The notes under the pieces were generated by a model, which ran no database searches, was not told the origin of the DNA, and saw nothing but the letters and a program-made list of their open reading frames with translations. Positions 36,019 through 45,375 of a stretch of 64,000 nucleotides of DNA are shown here, piece after piece. Position 1 is the first letter of the stretch. Each line of letters opens with the position of its first letter. Source of the DNA: Sinorhizobium sp. RAC02 (GTDB lineage: Bacteria; Pseudomonadota; Alphaproteobacteria; Rhizobiales; Rhizobiaceae); the NCBI RefSeq assembly GCF_001713395.1, contig NZ_CP016450.1, positions 2,676,001 through 2,740,000 of the forward strand. The letters run 5' to 3'. The position numbers and the translations under genes were made by a program.

Positions 36019-36231
36019 GATTCTGGTGACTGATCGCATTTCGCTCTCTGAAGTCAATCCCCCAACACACGCATACAACCGCCTTGAGCCGGCCTTGCAA
36101 CAAAAGACTGCAAACGAAGACATCGTGCGGCTCAGCACGCCGTTATCAATCTGCGCTTGCCTTGATCGAACGCCTTGCCTAAAAGAGAAATCGACAAATG
36201 GCGACGAAAAGGCGCTAATCCATTGAAGAAA

Positions 36232-37725
36232 ATGGGATTTCTTATTCCATCAGTGATTAAGAAGCACTTTCGGCGTTTGCGCAAGGCGATAGGAATGGGA
36301 GGGGGCACTCCCGCTGATATCGTAGCGTTGCGTGCGCAGTTGCTTGCCTTCCCCCGCCTGTTTCCCGTAAATCAAATCCTGTATCGCGGCGAAAAAATCT
36401 GGCCGGTTTTCCGGTTCGCGCTCTGGCGCACCCTGCGGGCGATCTATGAAGGCCGGGACAATAAGGTCAATCCGCAGAAGCCCATGCTGCCGCCCGAATG
36501 GGAAAAGGAATATCGCGAGTTGTGCGGCGCCATCTCCATCGATGAACTGGCGACCAATAGCCCGCTCGACTTCCTGTTTTTCGTCAACCAACGGGGCGTC
36601 GAGCAGTTTTCGGGACCGGAAGGCATCTACAACCGCATTACCGACCCCGTTTTCGAAGCGGCGCGCACCGTCGGCACAGCACAGAAGATCGAGCTTCTCA
36701 AGAGCCGCGGTCTACTGGACACGAATCGCGTCCACCCCCCCATCTACATCCTGCCGCCCCAATTGCGCAGCGTCGGGCACATACAGTTGCTCGACGTGCC
36801 GCCAAATTTTGTGGAAATACTGCAAGCCAGCTTCCCGGCAATCCAGTTTCGCGACGACGATGTCAGCGACATAGTGGACTGGCATTTCCACCAATACGAG
36901 ATCTACCACCAGATCCTCACGCGGATGCGCCCGAAATGCGTTTTCTTCATGGGTTTTGAGTTTCACCTTGCCCTGAGCCAGGCCGCTGCCGATCTTGGCA
37001 TCAAGAGCGTGGACCTGCAGCACGGCACGCAGACGGGCTGGGGTCCACTCTACAAGTGGTGGGATGAAATGCCGGCGGAAGGGTACAAAATGCTCCCCGA
37101 CTATTTTTGCGTATGGGGAAAACGTGACTTCGACCATCTTTCGACAACAATACCCGGCGCAAAACATCAGCCGATCATCGGCGGTTTTCCCTGGATGGAC
37201 AGACAGAAGGATCTCGGCGCGCCCCTCAGTGACGCGTTCAAAGCCAAGCTCGCAGCCTACAAGAAGGTGATCCTTGTGACGCTCCAGCATCAGAATACCG
37301 TGCCGGAAATACTGTCAGCGACGATCGCCCAAAGCCCTTCGGACTATTTATGGCTGCTGCGAAAGCACCCGAAAGGACGTTCGCCAAAGGCACGCGGCGC
37401 GCTTGCGCGCGACAACGTGGTTATCTCCCCGGAAGTCGACAATGTCGTGCTCAGCCACCTCCTCCCACTCGTTGACGTCCATATGACAGCTGGATCGACC
37501 GTCGTGCTGGAGGCGGACTACTTTGGCGTCCCCAGTATCGTGTGGGATGTTACCGGTGTTGAAAACTACGAAGAGATGATCGAAGAAGGTCTCGTGCACA
37601 GCGTCTATTCAAGCGCAGAATGTGTCGCGATCTTGGCTACTTTAGAGCGCCGTCCTTCCACGGGCAGCGAAGCAATTTGCGTAACAGATACAGCAGCGGT
37701 GCTGCGCTCATTGGTGAAACTATGA
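36232..37725 (+). CDS. Putative GT-B glycosyltransferase of the nonulosonate locus
   Basis: This protein of about 497 residues has no family I can name with certainty. The second half carries features of capsule-type GT-B transferases: VDLQHGTQTGWGPLYKWW (the HG motif preceding a nucleotide-sugar loop), YFCVWGKRDFD, GGFPWMD, LLRKHPKG and the donor-site HMTAGSTVVLEADYFGVPSI. These recall polysialic acid, Kdo and CDP-glycerol polymerising enzymes. The start is uncertain: this ATG, a TTG three codons upstream preceded by AAAAGG, or a TTG further up. The stop overlaps the next start by ATGA. Confidence 0.65.
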   Translation: MGFLIPSVIKKHFRRLRKAIGMGGGTPADIVALRAQLLAFPRLFPVNQILYRGEKIWPVFRFALWRTLRAIYEGRDNKVNPQKPMLPPEWEKEYRELCGAISIDELATNSPLDFLFFVNQRGVEQFSGPEGIYNRITDPVFEAARTVGTAQKIELLKSRGLLDTNRVHPPIYILPPQLRSVGHIQLLDVPPNFVEILQASFPAIQFRDDDVSDIVDWHFHQYEIYHQILTRMRPKCVFFMGFEFHLALSQAAADLGIKSVDLQHGTQTGWGPLYKWWDEMPAEGYKMLPDYFCVWGKRDFDHLSTTIPGAKHQPIIGGFPWMDRQKDLGAPLSDAFKAKLAAYKKVILVTLQHQNTVPEILSATIAQSPSDYLWLLRKHPKGRSPKARGALARDNVVISPEVDNVVLSHLLPLVDVHMTAGSTVVLEADYFGVPSIVWDVTGVENYEEMIEEGLVHSVYSSAECVAILATLERRPSTGSEAICVTDTAAVLRSLVKL

Positions 37726-38861
37726 CAAAAAAAACTGCAGTCGACTTGCTGGTATACGGGCCGTGCTCCAATGCCGGTGACGTTCTCATTCATCAGACCT
37801 TCAATGCCCTGTTCAAGGATAGCCTGGACACGCAGTACCGCCACATCCGCGCGGACAAGCTGGGTTGCCCGACCGGCAACGTCGTAATCGGCCCCGGCGG
37901 CCTCCTGTCCGGCGCCTACCGCGCCGATACCGCTCCCGACGAGTTGGTTATCCGGCACTTGAATGCGAAGACCTTGGACGCGTGGCAGAAAGCCGGCAAG
38001 AAGATCTTCTGCTTCGGCACGGGTACGAACACGCCTTTCGACGCGCACAAGAATGCAAAGCCGTTCTCAAGTGTCAGCGAACAGAACATCGCGAAGCTTG
38101 CCCATCTTGCCACGCGTCTCTATCTGCGCGGCACGCGCGACATTCTGCGCCTTTCGTCGTTCTGCGCCAGCGAGGACAGCGACAAGTTCGTCTTCCAGCC
38201 CTGCCCGTCGGTCTTCCTCGACCGTCTCTTCAACATCAAGCCGGAAACCAGCGATCGCATCGCCATAAACTTTCCGCTGAACGCGGTGCTGACGAAAGAG
38301 AACGTCGCCAACCATCCGCTCAAGCGCTTCAAGGAATATGCCAACGCCCAGGGCCTTAAGATTTATTTCCTCGACAACCACCCGATGGACATTAACCCCT
38401 ATGTCCTGGAGTTGTGCGACGGCACCACGCATGACAAAAAAGTCATGAAGATCGTTGCCACGGAAGGTTTCGGCGCCTCGTCCGAACACAACAAGAAGTT
38501 CCAAGACGTGTGGATGGATTATCAAAGCCTGCCGGCCCGCTTCAACGGCTATCGATTTGCGTTCGGAGCACGCCTGCACTCATTCCTTCCCTTCATGGCC
38601 TTCAATACCCCCACCGTTTTCCTGTCGCCGAACGAAATCCGCCGGCCGATGGGGATCGAGTACTTCCAGCACGCGGCCTTCAGTGCGGCGGTGCCGTGGT
38701 CGAACGCACAGGGACAGCAAACCGTTGCCAGCATGATCGACCGATTGAACTATTTCATCGCCCACGAAGACCGGCTGCGCGCCCACATTCAAGAACAAAA
38801 GGAACGCTTGTGGGCCATTACGCAGGTCAACAAGGCGGATATGCTCGAGCGCTTGAGCTAA
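37722..38861 (+). CDS. Polysaccharide pyruvyl transferase family protein
   Basis: The protein has 379 residues and the PF04230 layout: the N-terminal strand and loop LLVYGPCSNAGDVLIHQTF with the NxGD motif (residues 17-20), then VVIGPGGLLSG and KIFCFGTGTNTP, and the C-terminal GARLHSFLPFMAFNTPTVFLS, which matches the conserved R-x-H ... G/N-x-P block. Family enzymes transfer pyruvyl ketal groups, and some relatives act as glycosyltransferases. It is translationally coupled to the gene before it and ends one base before the gene after it, so the three form one unit. Confidence 0.78.
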   Translation: MTKKTAVDLLVYGPCSNAGDVLIHQTFNALFKDSLDTQYRHIRADKLGCPTGNVVIGPGGLLSGAYRADTAPDELVIRHLNAKTLDAWQKAGKKIFCFGTGTNTPFDAHKNAKPFSSVSEQNIAKLAHLATRLYLRGTRDILRLSSFCASEDSDKFVFQPCPSVFLDRLFNIKPETSDRIAINFPLNAVLTKENVANHPLKRFKEYANAQGLKIYFLDNHPMDINPYVLELCDGTTHDKKVMKIVATEGFGASSEHNKKFQDVWMDYQSLPARFNGYRFAFGARLHSFLPFMAFNTPTVFLSPNEIRRPMGIEYFQHAAFSAAVPWSNAQGQQTVASMIDRLNYFIAHEDRLRAHIQEQKERLWAITQVNKADMLERLS

Positions 38862-38862
38862 T

Positions 38863-40905
38863 ATGCAGGCCAAACCGGATGTTCTGCACTTCGAAGCCAA
38901 TCCCGAAAGTGACCGCCTTCTGGTCTATTTTGGAGACATAGGTTCACAGAAGGCAGATTTCGGCTTGTTCGCGCGTAGCAAAATCAACAAGCTGATCCTG
39001 CGAGACCCTAAGCGCACCTCGTACAATGGTCCGATCGCCGGCCTGTCAAAGAATGCGGATCAGCTGGCAGAGGTCCTGCAGCGCTATACAAGCCGCTTCG
39101 CGCCGGAAAACATCGTCGTGGCTGGTGGCTTCCTGGGGGGCTACGCAGCCCTGGCGTTCGGATGCCGGCTGGGTGTGGGGAAAATCGTGGCTTTCGCGCC
39201 GCAATTCCACTTGCACCCCCAACTGCCCTACGCCCCGAAAATGCCGGTAAAGCACGCGGACCTCTACAAAATCGTCGCCGCGCGTCATGCCCGGACCGAT
39301 GTGGAGATCTGGTACGGGACCGAAGATATCGTGGACCTCTACCAGGCTCTTCCTGCCATGGACATTGAGGGGGTTGCCCATAGGCCGCTGAAGGGCTGCA
39401 TGCATGATGTGCTTGCCCATATGAAGAATGAGGGACGCCTCGATTGCTTCTACGAATACATTTCAGGCTTGTCCTCCTTTGAATGGGAGCCCTATGATTT
39501 GCCTGTCCTGGACAAGTCGAGAATCAACTCTGCGGTTGAAAATTACTATATCCACAAGGATGACGACGCGGTTGTCGCCGCGCTGGCTCCGGTGGCGAGC
39601 ACCTATAAGCTGTCAGCAGTTCACTACGCGCTCGGCTCGGCCTATTATCGAATGGGTAAGATGGCGGAAGCGGAAACCTGCTTTGAAGAAGCCATTGTTG
39701 CCTGCGAAAACAATTACGCCGCCTGGTACCATCGGGGCCTGACCTTTCTCAATCGTAAGGCTTATGCGCAGGCGGAGGATTGTTTTGCCGCCGCCATCAC
39801 ACATTCCCCATCGCCGAGTGCCGCCCGCTACGCGCAACTCGGCACCGCACAGCGCCTGCAGGGGAAGCTCGATTTGGCCAAGGCCACGCATCTCCATGCG
39901 CTCTCCCTCGGTGGCGGTCATATTGCCTCGCATTTTCAGTTGGGTTTGATCTACCAGGACCAAGGTCTATTGCAGGACGCTCTGGCGAGCTTTGAGCAGC
40001 ATCTGCGCCTGCGGCCGGACGCGGATGCATCGCAAAAGCGAATCGACCAGTTACGCAAGAAAATCGCCCAGCGCATGCGCAGGAATGCCGAGGCGGCCAA
40101 ATTCGAGACCCAGCCGAAAATCCTCTTCAACCGGATCGATGGCGCGCGCCAAGTGACCATCCTTCTCGGATTTTCCAAGTATATGTTTCGTGGATTCCAG
40201 CGAAACAACATACAAATGAAGGGGGATTGGTATCTCGATCACGTCAAGGAAAATACGGAGTATCTCAGTCAGCATATCCGCAGGCACAGTCTGTCCGTCG
40301 TCAACATCATCGGCACGAGCAAATCCTGCACCGGCGCGTTCATTTTCGCGGATGAACTCGCCAGACGCTTTCCGAAGGTAAAATTCAACGTCTTTGCATT
40401 CTCCGCGTACACCACCCTCGACAAGCGGTTTTACGATGAGCACCAACTCAACAAGTATCTGCCCGGTTCCCTCTTGGGGGTATGGGAGAATTCCGAAAAA
40501 TACGCCTCGGCACTCGCACGCTATGGCGACAGTACCCAGTTGGCGAAAGCCAACAATATTTCTCTGATACTACTCTATCCAGAGTACAGCAGAGGGGGCG
40601 AGACCGCTTTGGCGCTGCGCATGCAAGGCCACGCCAACGTTCGCTTCGTGCCCCTGCCGGTGCGCACGCATTCCATTATCGCGCCGTTCTGGCATAAACT
40701 CCTCGAAGGCCAGGAAATTGAGGTATTCGAGGGGGTTGTGCGTCCGCTGCCTCCGCAGGACTACGCCTATTTTTCCGGCTTGCAGGACCGCTCCGACTAT
40801 ACGTTCGACCTCTATCATTTGCTTGACGATACGGAACGCTTTCTTGAAAGGCTCGAAGCGGCGAACAAAGATTACATTCGCACGCTCGGCAAGGCGCCTT
40901 ACTGA
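38863..40905 (+). CDS. Hydrolase-like / TPR / hydrolase-like fusion protein
   Basis: This is an unusual 680-residue protein. Residues 1-205 look like an alpha/beta hydrolase, with strand LLVYFGDIGS, an elbow-like VVAGGFLGGYAAL, an acid-bearing EIWYGTEDIVD (Asp155) and a histidine loop GCMHDVL (His181); the nucleophile serine position holds Phe90. Residues about 250-395 are TPR repeats (YALGSAYYRMGKMAEAETCF and three similar units). Residues 415-680 look like a second hydrolase, with VVNIIGTSKSCTGAF offering Ser486 in a GxSxS elbow and possible His603. No signal peptide is seen. It closes the three-gene plus-strand unit. The function is unknown; glycan acylation, deacylation or scaffolding are guesses. 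Confidence 0.7.
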   Translation: MQAKPDVLHFEANPESDRLLVYFGDIGSQKADFGLFARSKINKLILRDPKRTSYNGPIAGLSKNADQLAEVLQRYTSRFAPENIVVAGGFLGGYAALAFGCRLGVGKIVAFAPQFHLHPQLPYAPKMPVKHADLYKIVAARHARTDVEIWYGTEDIVDLYQALPAMDIEGVAHRPLKGCMHDVLAHMKNEGRLDCFYEYISGLSSFEWEPYDLPVLDKSRINSAVENYYIHKDDDAVVAALAPVASTYKLSAVHYALGSAYYRMGKMAEAETCFEEAIVACENNYAAWYHRGLTFLNRKAYAQAEDCFAAAITHSPSPSAARYAQLGTAQRLQGKLDLAKATHLHALSLGGGHIASHFQLGLIYQDQGLLQDALASFEQHLRLRPDADASQKRIDQLRKKIAQRMRRNAEAAKFETQPKILFNRIDGARQVTILLGFSKYMFRGFQRNNIQMKGDWYLDHVKENTEYLSQHIRRHSLSVVNIIGTSKSCTGAFIFADELARRFPKVKFNVFAFSAYTTLDKRFYDEHQLNKYLPGSLLGVWENSEKYASALARYGDSTQLAKANNISLILLYPEYSRGGETALALRMQGHANVRFVPLPVRTHSIIAPFWHKLLEGQEIEVFEGVVRPLPPQDYAYFSGLQDRSDYTFDLYHLLDDTERFLERLEAANKDYIRTLGKAPY

Positions 40906-41028
40906 AGCGCGCTGCGATCTTGGGGTGATTTTTCGTATGCAGTTGGCGCAAGACCGCTGCCGCCTCTTGTGCGACAATCTTTAGACTGTGAGGAACGTAT
41001 GGCTCTCCTTTTCGAAAGGATGCTGGCG

Positions 41029-41727
41029 TTACCCGGTGGCTTTCCTGGACGCCTCGAGCATTTCCTCGCAACGGTGCAGATCCTCGATGGTATCGACGTC
41101 CACGGAGGCGGCGGCACTCATCACATATGGAACACACCCAGCGACATAGAAACTCTTCGCGCGCAAAAGCGTCTCAGTGCGGATGATGTAGATCGCACCA
41201 TTCTGGCGATAGATTTTCGGCAGCTCCTGGCGCGGTTTTGATAGAGAGGGGGCATCGAAGAGCGGTTCGAGCCGGCCGCTGTCGTCTACACGGAAGCTCT
41301 TATAGGGGTGGTGTTCTTCTTCGCACACGCTGATCAGCGCCGGCACGTCGACCGCCTCATAGGCGGCAATGGCTTCTGCCAGATGACGAGCGTCGCGCAA
41401 GGGCGATGTTGGCTGCAGCAACACGATATGCTCCGGCATTTCTCCCCGTTCGGCCAGAACTGCAATCGCATGTTCTACCGCCACAAAGGTCGGGGCATCG
41501 TCGGTCGCCAGCGCCGCTGGGCGGGCGATATGCTGCGCGCCATGGCGGACAGAGACAGACGCGATTTCGGTGTCATCGGTGGTCACGTAGACGCTGCCCA
41601 CCGCCGCACAACCGAGCGCTGCCTCAATGCTATAGGCAATCAGCGGTTTGCCGGCCAGATCGATGACGTTCTTGCGCGGCAAGCCTTTGCTGCCGCCACG
41701 CGCCGGAATGAGTGCCGCATAATTCAT
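41029..41727 (-). CDS. neuA: Acylneuraminate cytidylyltransferase (CMP-nonulosonate synthetase)
   Basis: This enzyme activates a nonulosonic acid (sialic, legionaminic or pseudaminic type) with CTP to give the CMP-sugar donor. The protein has 232 residues. The signature ALIPARGGSKGLPRKN is at the N terminus, followed by VYVTTDDTEIA and HIVLLQPTSPLRDARHL, then RQNGAIYI and VDVDTIEDL near the end. Which sugar is used cannot be told from this sequence. It is the last gene of the minus-strand nonulosonate set, 59 bases after the deacetylase gene, and converges on the plus-strand unit. Confidence 0.92.
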   Translation of the reverse strand: MNYAALIPARGGSKGLPRKNVIDLAGKPLIAYSIEAALGCAAVGSVYVTTDDTEIASVSVRHGAQHIARPAALATDDAPTFVAVEHAIAVLAERGEMPEHIVLLQPTSPLRDARHLAEAIAAYEAVDVPALISVCEEEHHPYKSFRVDDSGRLEPLFDAPSLSKPRQELPKIYRQNGAIYIIRTETLLRAKSFYVAGCVPYVMSAAASVDVDTIEDLHRCEEMLEASRKATG

Positions 41728-41786
41728 CGATCGTTCCCAAATGGCCGGAACGCCGCCCGGCCGTACCAGATATCAGAAGACCGGGC

Positions 41787-42713
41787 TCACCCCAGGCTGG
41801 CTGTGCCGTGTTCGAACATGTTGCAATCGTATCGCGGCAGACGATACTTCTCGTTGAGATCGGCCGCGTCAATGGATCGGGGCTCGACGCTGAACGCATA
41901 TGAGACCCCAAGACCCTTCAGAATATCGACGGTATCGCGGTTGAAGGCTTGGTCTCCACCATAGGGGTAGCAGAAGCTGTTCTCTTTTGCCTCGCCGCAG
42001 AGCGAGTGAAGAAAGTCAAAAGATTCAGTGATTTCCTCCCGCTGGGCGGTGGCGTCGAGATGGCTGAGCAGGGTGTGGCTCTGCCCATGGCTTCCGATGC
42101 CCATCCCGCCATCCGCCATCTCGCGAATCTGCTCGCGCGTGAGGTAGAAGCGGGTAGCAAGACCGGGCTCGCTGCCGAAGACGCTCTCCATAAGATCCGC
42201 CAGAAGGGCCTCCTTGAAGGCCGGCCTCACGTAATAATTGATGAGCTGCTTGGCGTGGGTCGCCGCCTGGTCATTCTGCTGGCTCAAATAGGTGGTCGAG
42301 CCGAATTTTTCACTTCCCTCGATCAGCATGCCGGGTTCGATCCGCTCGTGCAGTTTTTCGAGAAGGGCATCCCCGCCGAGATGGCCGAGCAGCATGTGCA
42401 CCCGGTGCACGTCAAGCAGCGCGCCGCGGCGATAGGGGCCGGACGGCACATAGAACAATCCCCAGAGGCCACGTTCCTTCAGGAGGGGATAGACGTAGCG
42501 GTAGTGATCCACCAGTCCGTCATCGAAGGTGAGGACCACGCCCTTGGCGGGCTCGCCGGTCTGAACCGCGCGGTGGAAGGCTTCGCGATCGACGAAGCCG
42601 TAGCGCTCCTGGAAAAAGTCGAGCTGCCGCGCGAAATCGTCCGCATGAAGATAGCGGAAGGACGGAAGGTCGGGTTCGCTCTTGCGAACGTAGTGATACA
42701 TGATGCCTAGCAT
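41787..42713 (-). CDS. Polysaccharide deacetylase family protein
   Basis: This is a carbohydrate esterase 4 (NodB homology) protein of about 308 residues. The catalytic and metal motif VVLTFDDGLVDH (Asp64, Asp65) and the second metal motif GSHGQSHTLL (the H-x3-H pair) are visible, with CYPYGG as motif 3. It probably removes an N-acetyl group from a sugar. No signal peptide is apparent, so it may act in the cytoplasm on a precursor. The open frame extends upstream, but MLGIMYHYVR is the typical CE4 start. It overlaps the GNAT-like gene by seven bases. Confidence 0.87.
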   Translation of the reverse strand: MLGIMYHYVRKSEPDLPSFRYLHADDFARQLDFFQERYGFVDREAFHRAVQTGEPAKGVVLTFDDGLVDHYRYVYPLLKERGLWGLFYVPSGPYRRGALLDVHRVHMLLGHLGGDALLEKLHERIEPGMLIEGSEKFGSTTYLSQQNDQAATHAKQLINYYVRPAFKEALLADLMESVFGSEPGLATRFYLTREQIREMADGGMGIGSHGQSHTLLSHLDATAQREEITESFDFLHSLCGEAKENSFCYPYGGDQAFNRDTVDILKGLGVSYAFSVEPRSIDAADLNEKYRLPRYDCNMFEHGTASLG

Positions 42714-43687
42714 ACGGGTATCCTGTTCGGGCGTTCCTGGTCGGCATCTCCGCGAAGGAGGAGGAACGGCGCGTCGCTCTTGAGAGCGTAGCCGACATCT
42801 ACGTTGCGGGCTTCGAACGGCTCGAAGTAGCCGGGTATGATCGTTGCCCCATCCCTCTTCTGCCATCCCGCGGCAAGCAGGGTGGCCTGGTCCTCGCCGG
42901 TGACAGTGAGGTCGACATATTCGCACCCCTCCCGAACGACCAGATCCTGCAAGGCACCGGTAATCTCTGGCAGAAGCGAAACATCCCCCACTAGATCGAC
43001 AATGCGCATCACCCGCGCGCCGTTGGCTTCCACCATCCGCAGCACGACGCAGAGATCGCCGCCGGCCATGAACAGGCGGTATTTGTAGAATGGGTGCTCG
43101 CTGAAGCGGCGGCGCAGATAGGTGCCCGACTTCACGGCAAGAGGACGCGGTGGCATCCAGTCGTCCGCTGGATTCTTCTCCGTCAGCAGCCGTTGCACGG
43201 GCAGGCGCGCTGCGACCTGCGGCTCGACGGCGATGGCGAAATGGGAAAGCTCCGGATTGCACAGATAATAATGGCTGAGCGTGCCTGTCCGCCAGCCGAG
43301 CATGCGATAGATCTTCTCGGCGACCTCGGTCACACCGAGCGTGCCAACGGCCTGCCAGTTCCCCTGTGCTTCGAGCGCCCGCAGCAGAAGAAGGCCGACG
43401 ATCGGGCTTTGCGCATCGTCGACCACCTTCCAGAGGGAAAGCCAGGCCACAGCGTTCGACGCAAGCGCGCCGTCATAGCGGGTCGTCGGAATGAAACCGA
43501 GCACACCTTCGATCCGGCCCGAACTGTTGCGGGCCAGAAGGAAATTGTAGTCGTCGGTTTCCGGGCAGTAGTGCTGCCAGTCGAGAAGCGGCTTATGCGT
43601 CGCGAGAACGTGGCCCTTGCGCCAATGCGTATCGATGAACGCCATCAGTGCAGCGGCGTCTTCCGCTTTGGCGCGCGCGATGTTCAA
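42707..43687 (-). CDS. GNAT-like acyltransferase of the nonulosonate locus
   Basis: The 326-residue protein starts with a GNAT-type segment (IARAKAEDAAALMAFIDTHW) and contains LARNSSGRIEGVLGFIP, typical of GNAT beta strands, then GVTEVAEKIYRMLGW, which resembles a GNAT end helix. The remainder may be a second, degenerate GNAT fold (residues about 190-320). Its role is inferred: an acyl group carried by the neighbouring ACP may be moved onto the sugar. The start appears to be TTG with GGAG upstream. It lies between the FkbH-like gene (12 bases) and the deacetylase gene (overlap). Confidence 0.72.
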   Translation of the reverse strand: MNIARAKAEDAAALMAFIDTHWRKGHVLATHKPLLDWQHYCPETDDYNFLLARNSSGRIEGVLGFIPTTRYDGALASNAVAWLSLWKVVDDAQSPIVGLLLLRALEAQGNWQAVGTLGVTEVAEKIYRMLGWRTGTLSHYYLCNPELSHFAIAVEPQVAARLPVQRLLTEKNPADDWMPPRPLAVKSGTYLRRRFSEHPFYKYRLFMAGGDLCVVLRMVEANGARVMRIVDLVGDVSLLPEITGALQDLVVREGCEYVDLTVTGEDQATLLAAGWQKRDGATIIPGYFEPFEARNVDVGYALKSDAPFLLLRGDADQERPNRIPVC

Positions 43688-43699
43688 AACGATCCGCTC

Positions 43700-45355
43700 C
43701 TACGCATCCATGGAAATGGTGAGGAAATCCGGCTGCGGGTAGGCGCTCTCCAGATTCCAGCGGTAGAGATTTTCCTCTTCTTCGGAAAGACCGCTTCGCT
43801 TGAGGAATTCCAGCATGGGCTGGTTGCGTTTGGTGGGCTGGAAGCGGGCGAAGCCGAGCTTGGCGCCCCGCTCGGCCGCCTTGGCCAAGGCAACGCCCAG
43901 CATGGCCTCCTCGATCTTCCGCCCCATGACGCGGCAGCTCATGATGAAATCCACCACTTCCGCCTCTTCGCCGCGCACATCCAGCGTGACGATGCCGGTC
44001 AGGCCCGTATCGCCGAAGCGGTCGCTGACGCGGAAGCCCCAAAGATAACGGTCTCCGTCGGCCACCCAGGTTGCAAGCTCGTTTTCATTGGCACGGCGCG
44101 TTGCCAGATTGAACTGGTTCGTCTTGTTGAAAAGCTGGACGATACGCGCCTGGTTGGCGCTGTTCAATGGCGCGATCTGCACCCTCATGTCGATGGAGCG
44201 GAGCCAGTCCTCTTCCGATCCGGCATTCTGCTGGAGTTCCTGCCGGGCGCGCTCTTCAACAAACATGGCCGCGCGCTTCTTGTCTTCCTCGCTCAGCGCA
44301 GGAAGATCGAAGCAGGTCAGGGTATACAGCGCCCTGGTATAGTCGGTCGGATCCTCGGGCCATTCGGGCACAAAGACGTCCGGCAGCGCTTCGCGCACAC
44401 GCGCACGCTCAGCCGAGTTGTCGTCAAGGAAGACCACCGAAGCGAGGCCGAGATTGACCGCCTTGGCGATCTCGACGATGTTCTGCGCCTTGTCCTGCCA
44501 GTTGATGCGCCAGCAGGCGAAATCGTCCTTGCGCAGAACCATTTCGGGATGCTTCTCGATGGCTTCGAGTGCGTTGCTCTCGTAGTTCTTGCTGGCGAGG
44601 GCGAGAATGATGCCCCTGCGGGTCAGGGCCTTGAGGGCGCGCTGAAAATCGACATGGGCCTCACCGATATGGTCGTGGCCACCGAGCTTGAGGCCTTCCC
44701 AACCGACATCGCCGAGAATGCCGCCCCATAGCGTATTGTCGAGGTCGACCACGATCAGGCGCCGCGAGGTTCCGCTGAGGCCATGGATGGCGGCGGCGAT
44801 CTCGCGGGCACAGACTTCAAAGAACGGCAGGGTGAAGGGCACCTTCCCGGCATACCAGAAGCGCGCATTCGTCTTCGGCGCATCGAAATTGATCAGTACG
44901 CGCTCGGTATCGAGCAGGAAGACGTTGTTTACGTCCGCCAGCTGATCGGCAAGGCGATTGTTGGCGCGGTTGACCGCGTAGCGCAGGCCCTGGCCCGGAC
45001 GATAGTCGGCCATGCCGTGCCCGCGCATGCCGAGCGGAATGCTCCAGGAAAAGACCAGGACCGTTTCCTGGTGGCGGGCGGCCTCGCGCAGTTCGGATGC
45101 GAAGTAATCGACATCCCGATCAAGCGCCGCCTTATCGACGGGATCGAACTGCGAAAGTGCCTGGAACGACGGCAGCGTATTTTCGATGCGGCTGAAAACC
45201 ACCAGCGTTTCTGTTGCCGCCGGATGCTCTTTCAGGCCCTGGAAGACCTGTCCATAGGGAGCGACGGCCACTTCGGAACCGGGAAGGTGTTTCAAAAGGA
45301 GCGGCTTGAGGAGGTCAGCCGTGAAATCCGCCAGAATGCGATATTTGCGAGCCAT
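43700..45355 (-). CDS. FkbH-like HAD-IIIC protein
   Basis: FkbH-type enzymes take 1,3-bisphosphoglycerate, remove the phosphate and load a glyceryl group onto an acyl carrier protein. The protein has about 551 residues with the family's full layout: an SGNH-like N-terminal part, the HAD motif VVDLDNTLWGGILGD (Asp204, Asp206), ALASKNYESNALEA, VFLDDNSAERARVREALP, and the C-terminal acyltransferase-like FNKTNQFNLATRR. The internal ATG (MARKYRIL) is used because AGGTG is spaced 7 bases before it; a GTG three codons up is possible. An ACP gene lies 20 bases upstream in the same unit. Confidence 0.9.
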   Translation of the reverse strand: MARKYRILADFTADLLKPLLLKHLPGSEVAVAPYGQVFQGLKEHPAATETLVVFSRIENTLPSFQALSQFDPVDKAALDRDVDYFASELREAARHQETVLVFSWSIPLGMRGHGMADYRPGQGLRYAVNRANNRLADQLADVNNVFLLDTERVLINFDAPKTNARFWYAGKVPFTLPFFEVCAREIAAAIHGLSGTSRRLIVVDLDNTLWGGILGDVGWEGLKLGGHDHIGEAHVDFQRALKALTRRGIILALASKNYESNALEAIEKHPEMVLRKDDFACWRINWQDKAQNIVEIAKAVNLGLASVVFLDDNSAERARVREALPDVFVPEWPEDPTDYTRALYTLTCFDLPALSEEDKKRAAMFVEERARQELQQNAGSEEDWLRSIDMRVQIAPLNSANQARIVQLFNKTNQFNLATRRANENELATWVADGDRYLWGFRVSDRFGDTGLTGIVTLDVRGEEAEVVDFIMSCRVMGRKIEEAMLGVALAKAAERGAKLGFARFQPTKRNQPMLEFLKRSGLSEEEENLYRWNLESAYPQPDFLTISMDA

Positions 45356-45375
45356 GGATGTCACCTGGGGCTTCG

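Noticed and set aside
42714..43262. Longer form of the deacetylase (491 codons)
   Set aside because: The upstream part is antisense-frame noise over the GNAT-like gene; CE4 similarity begins at MLGIMYHY.
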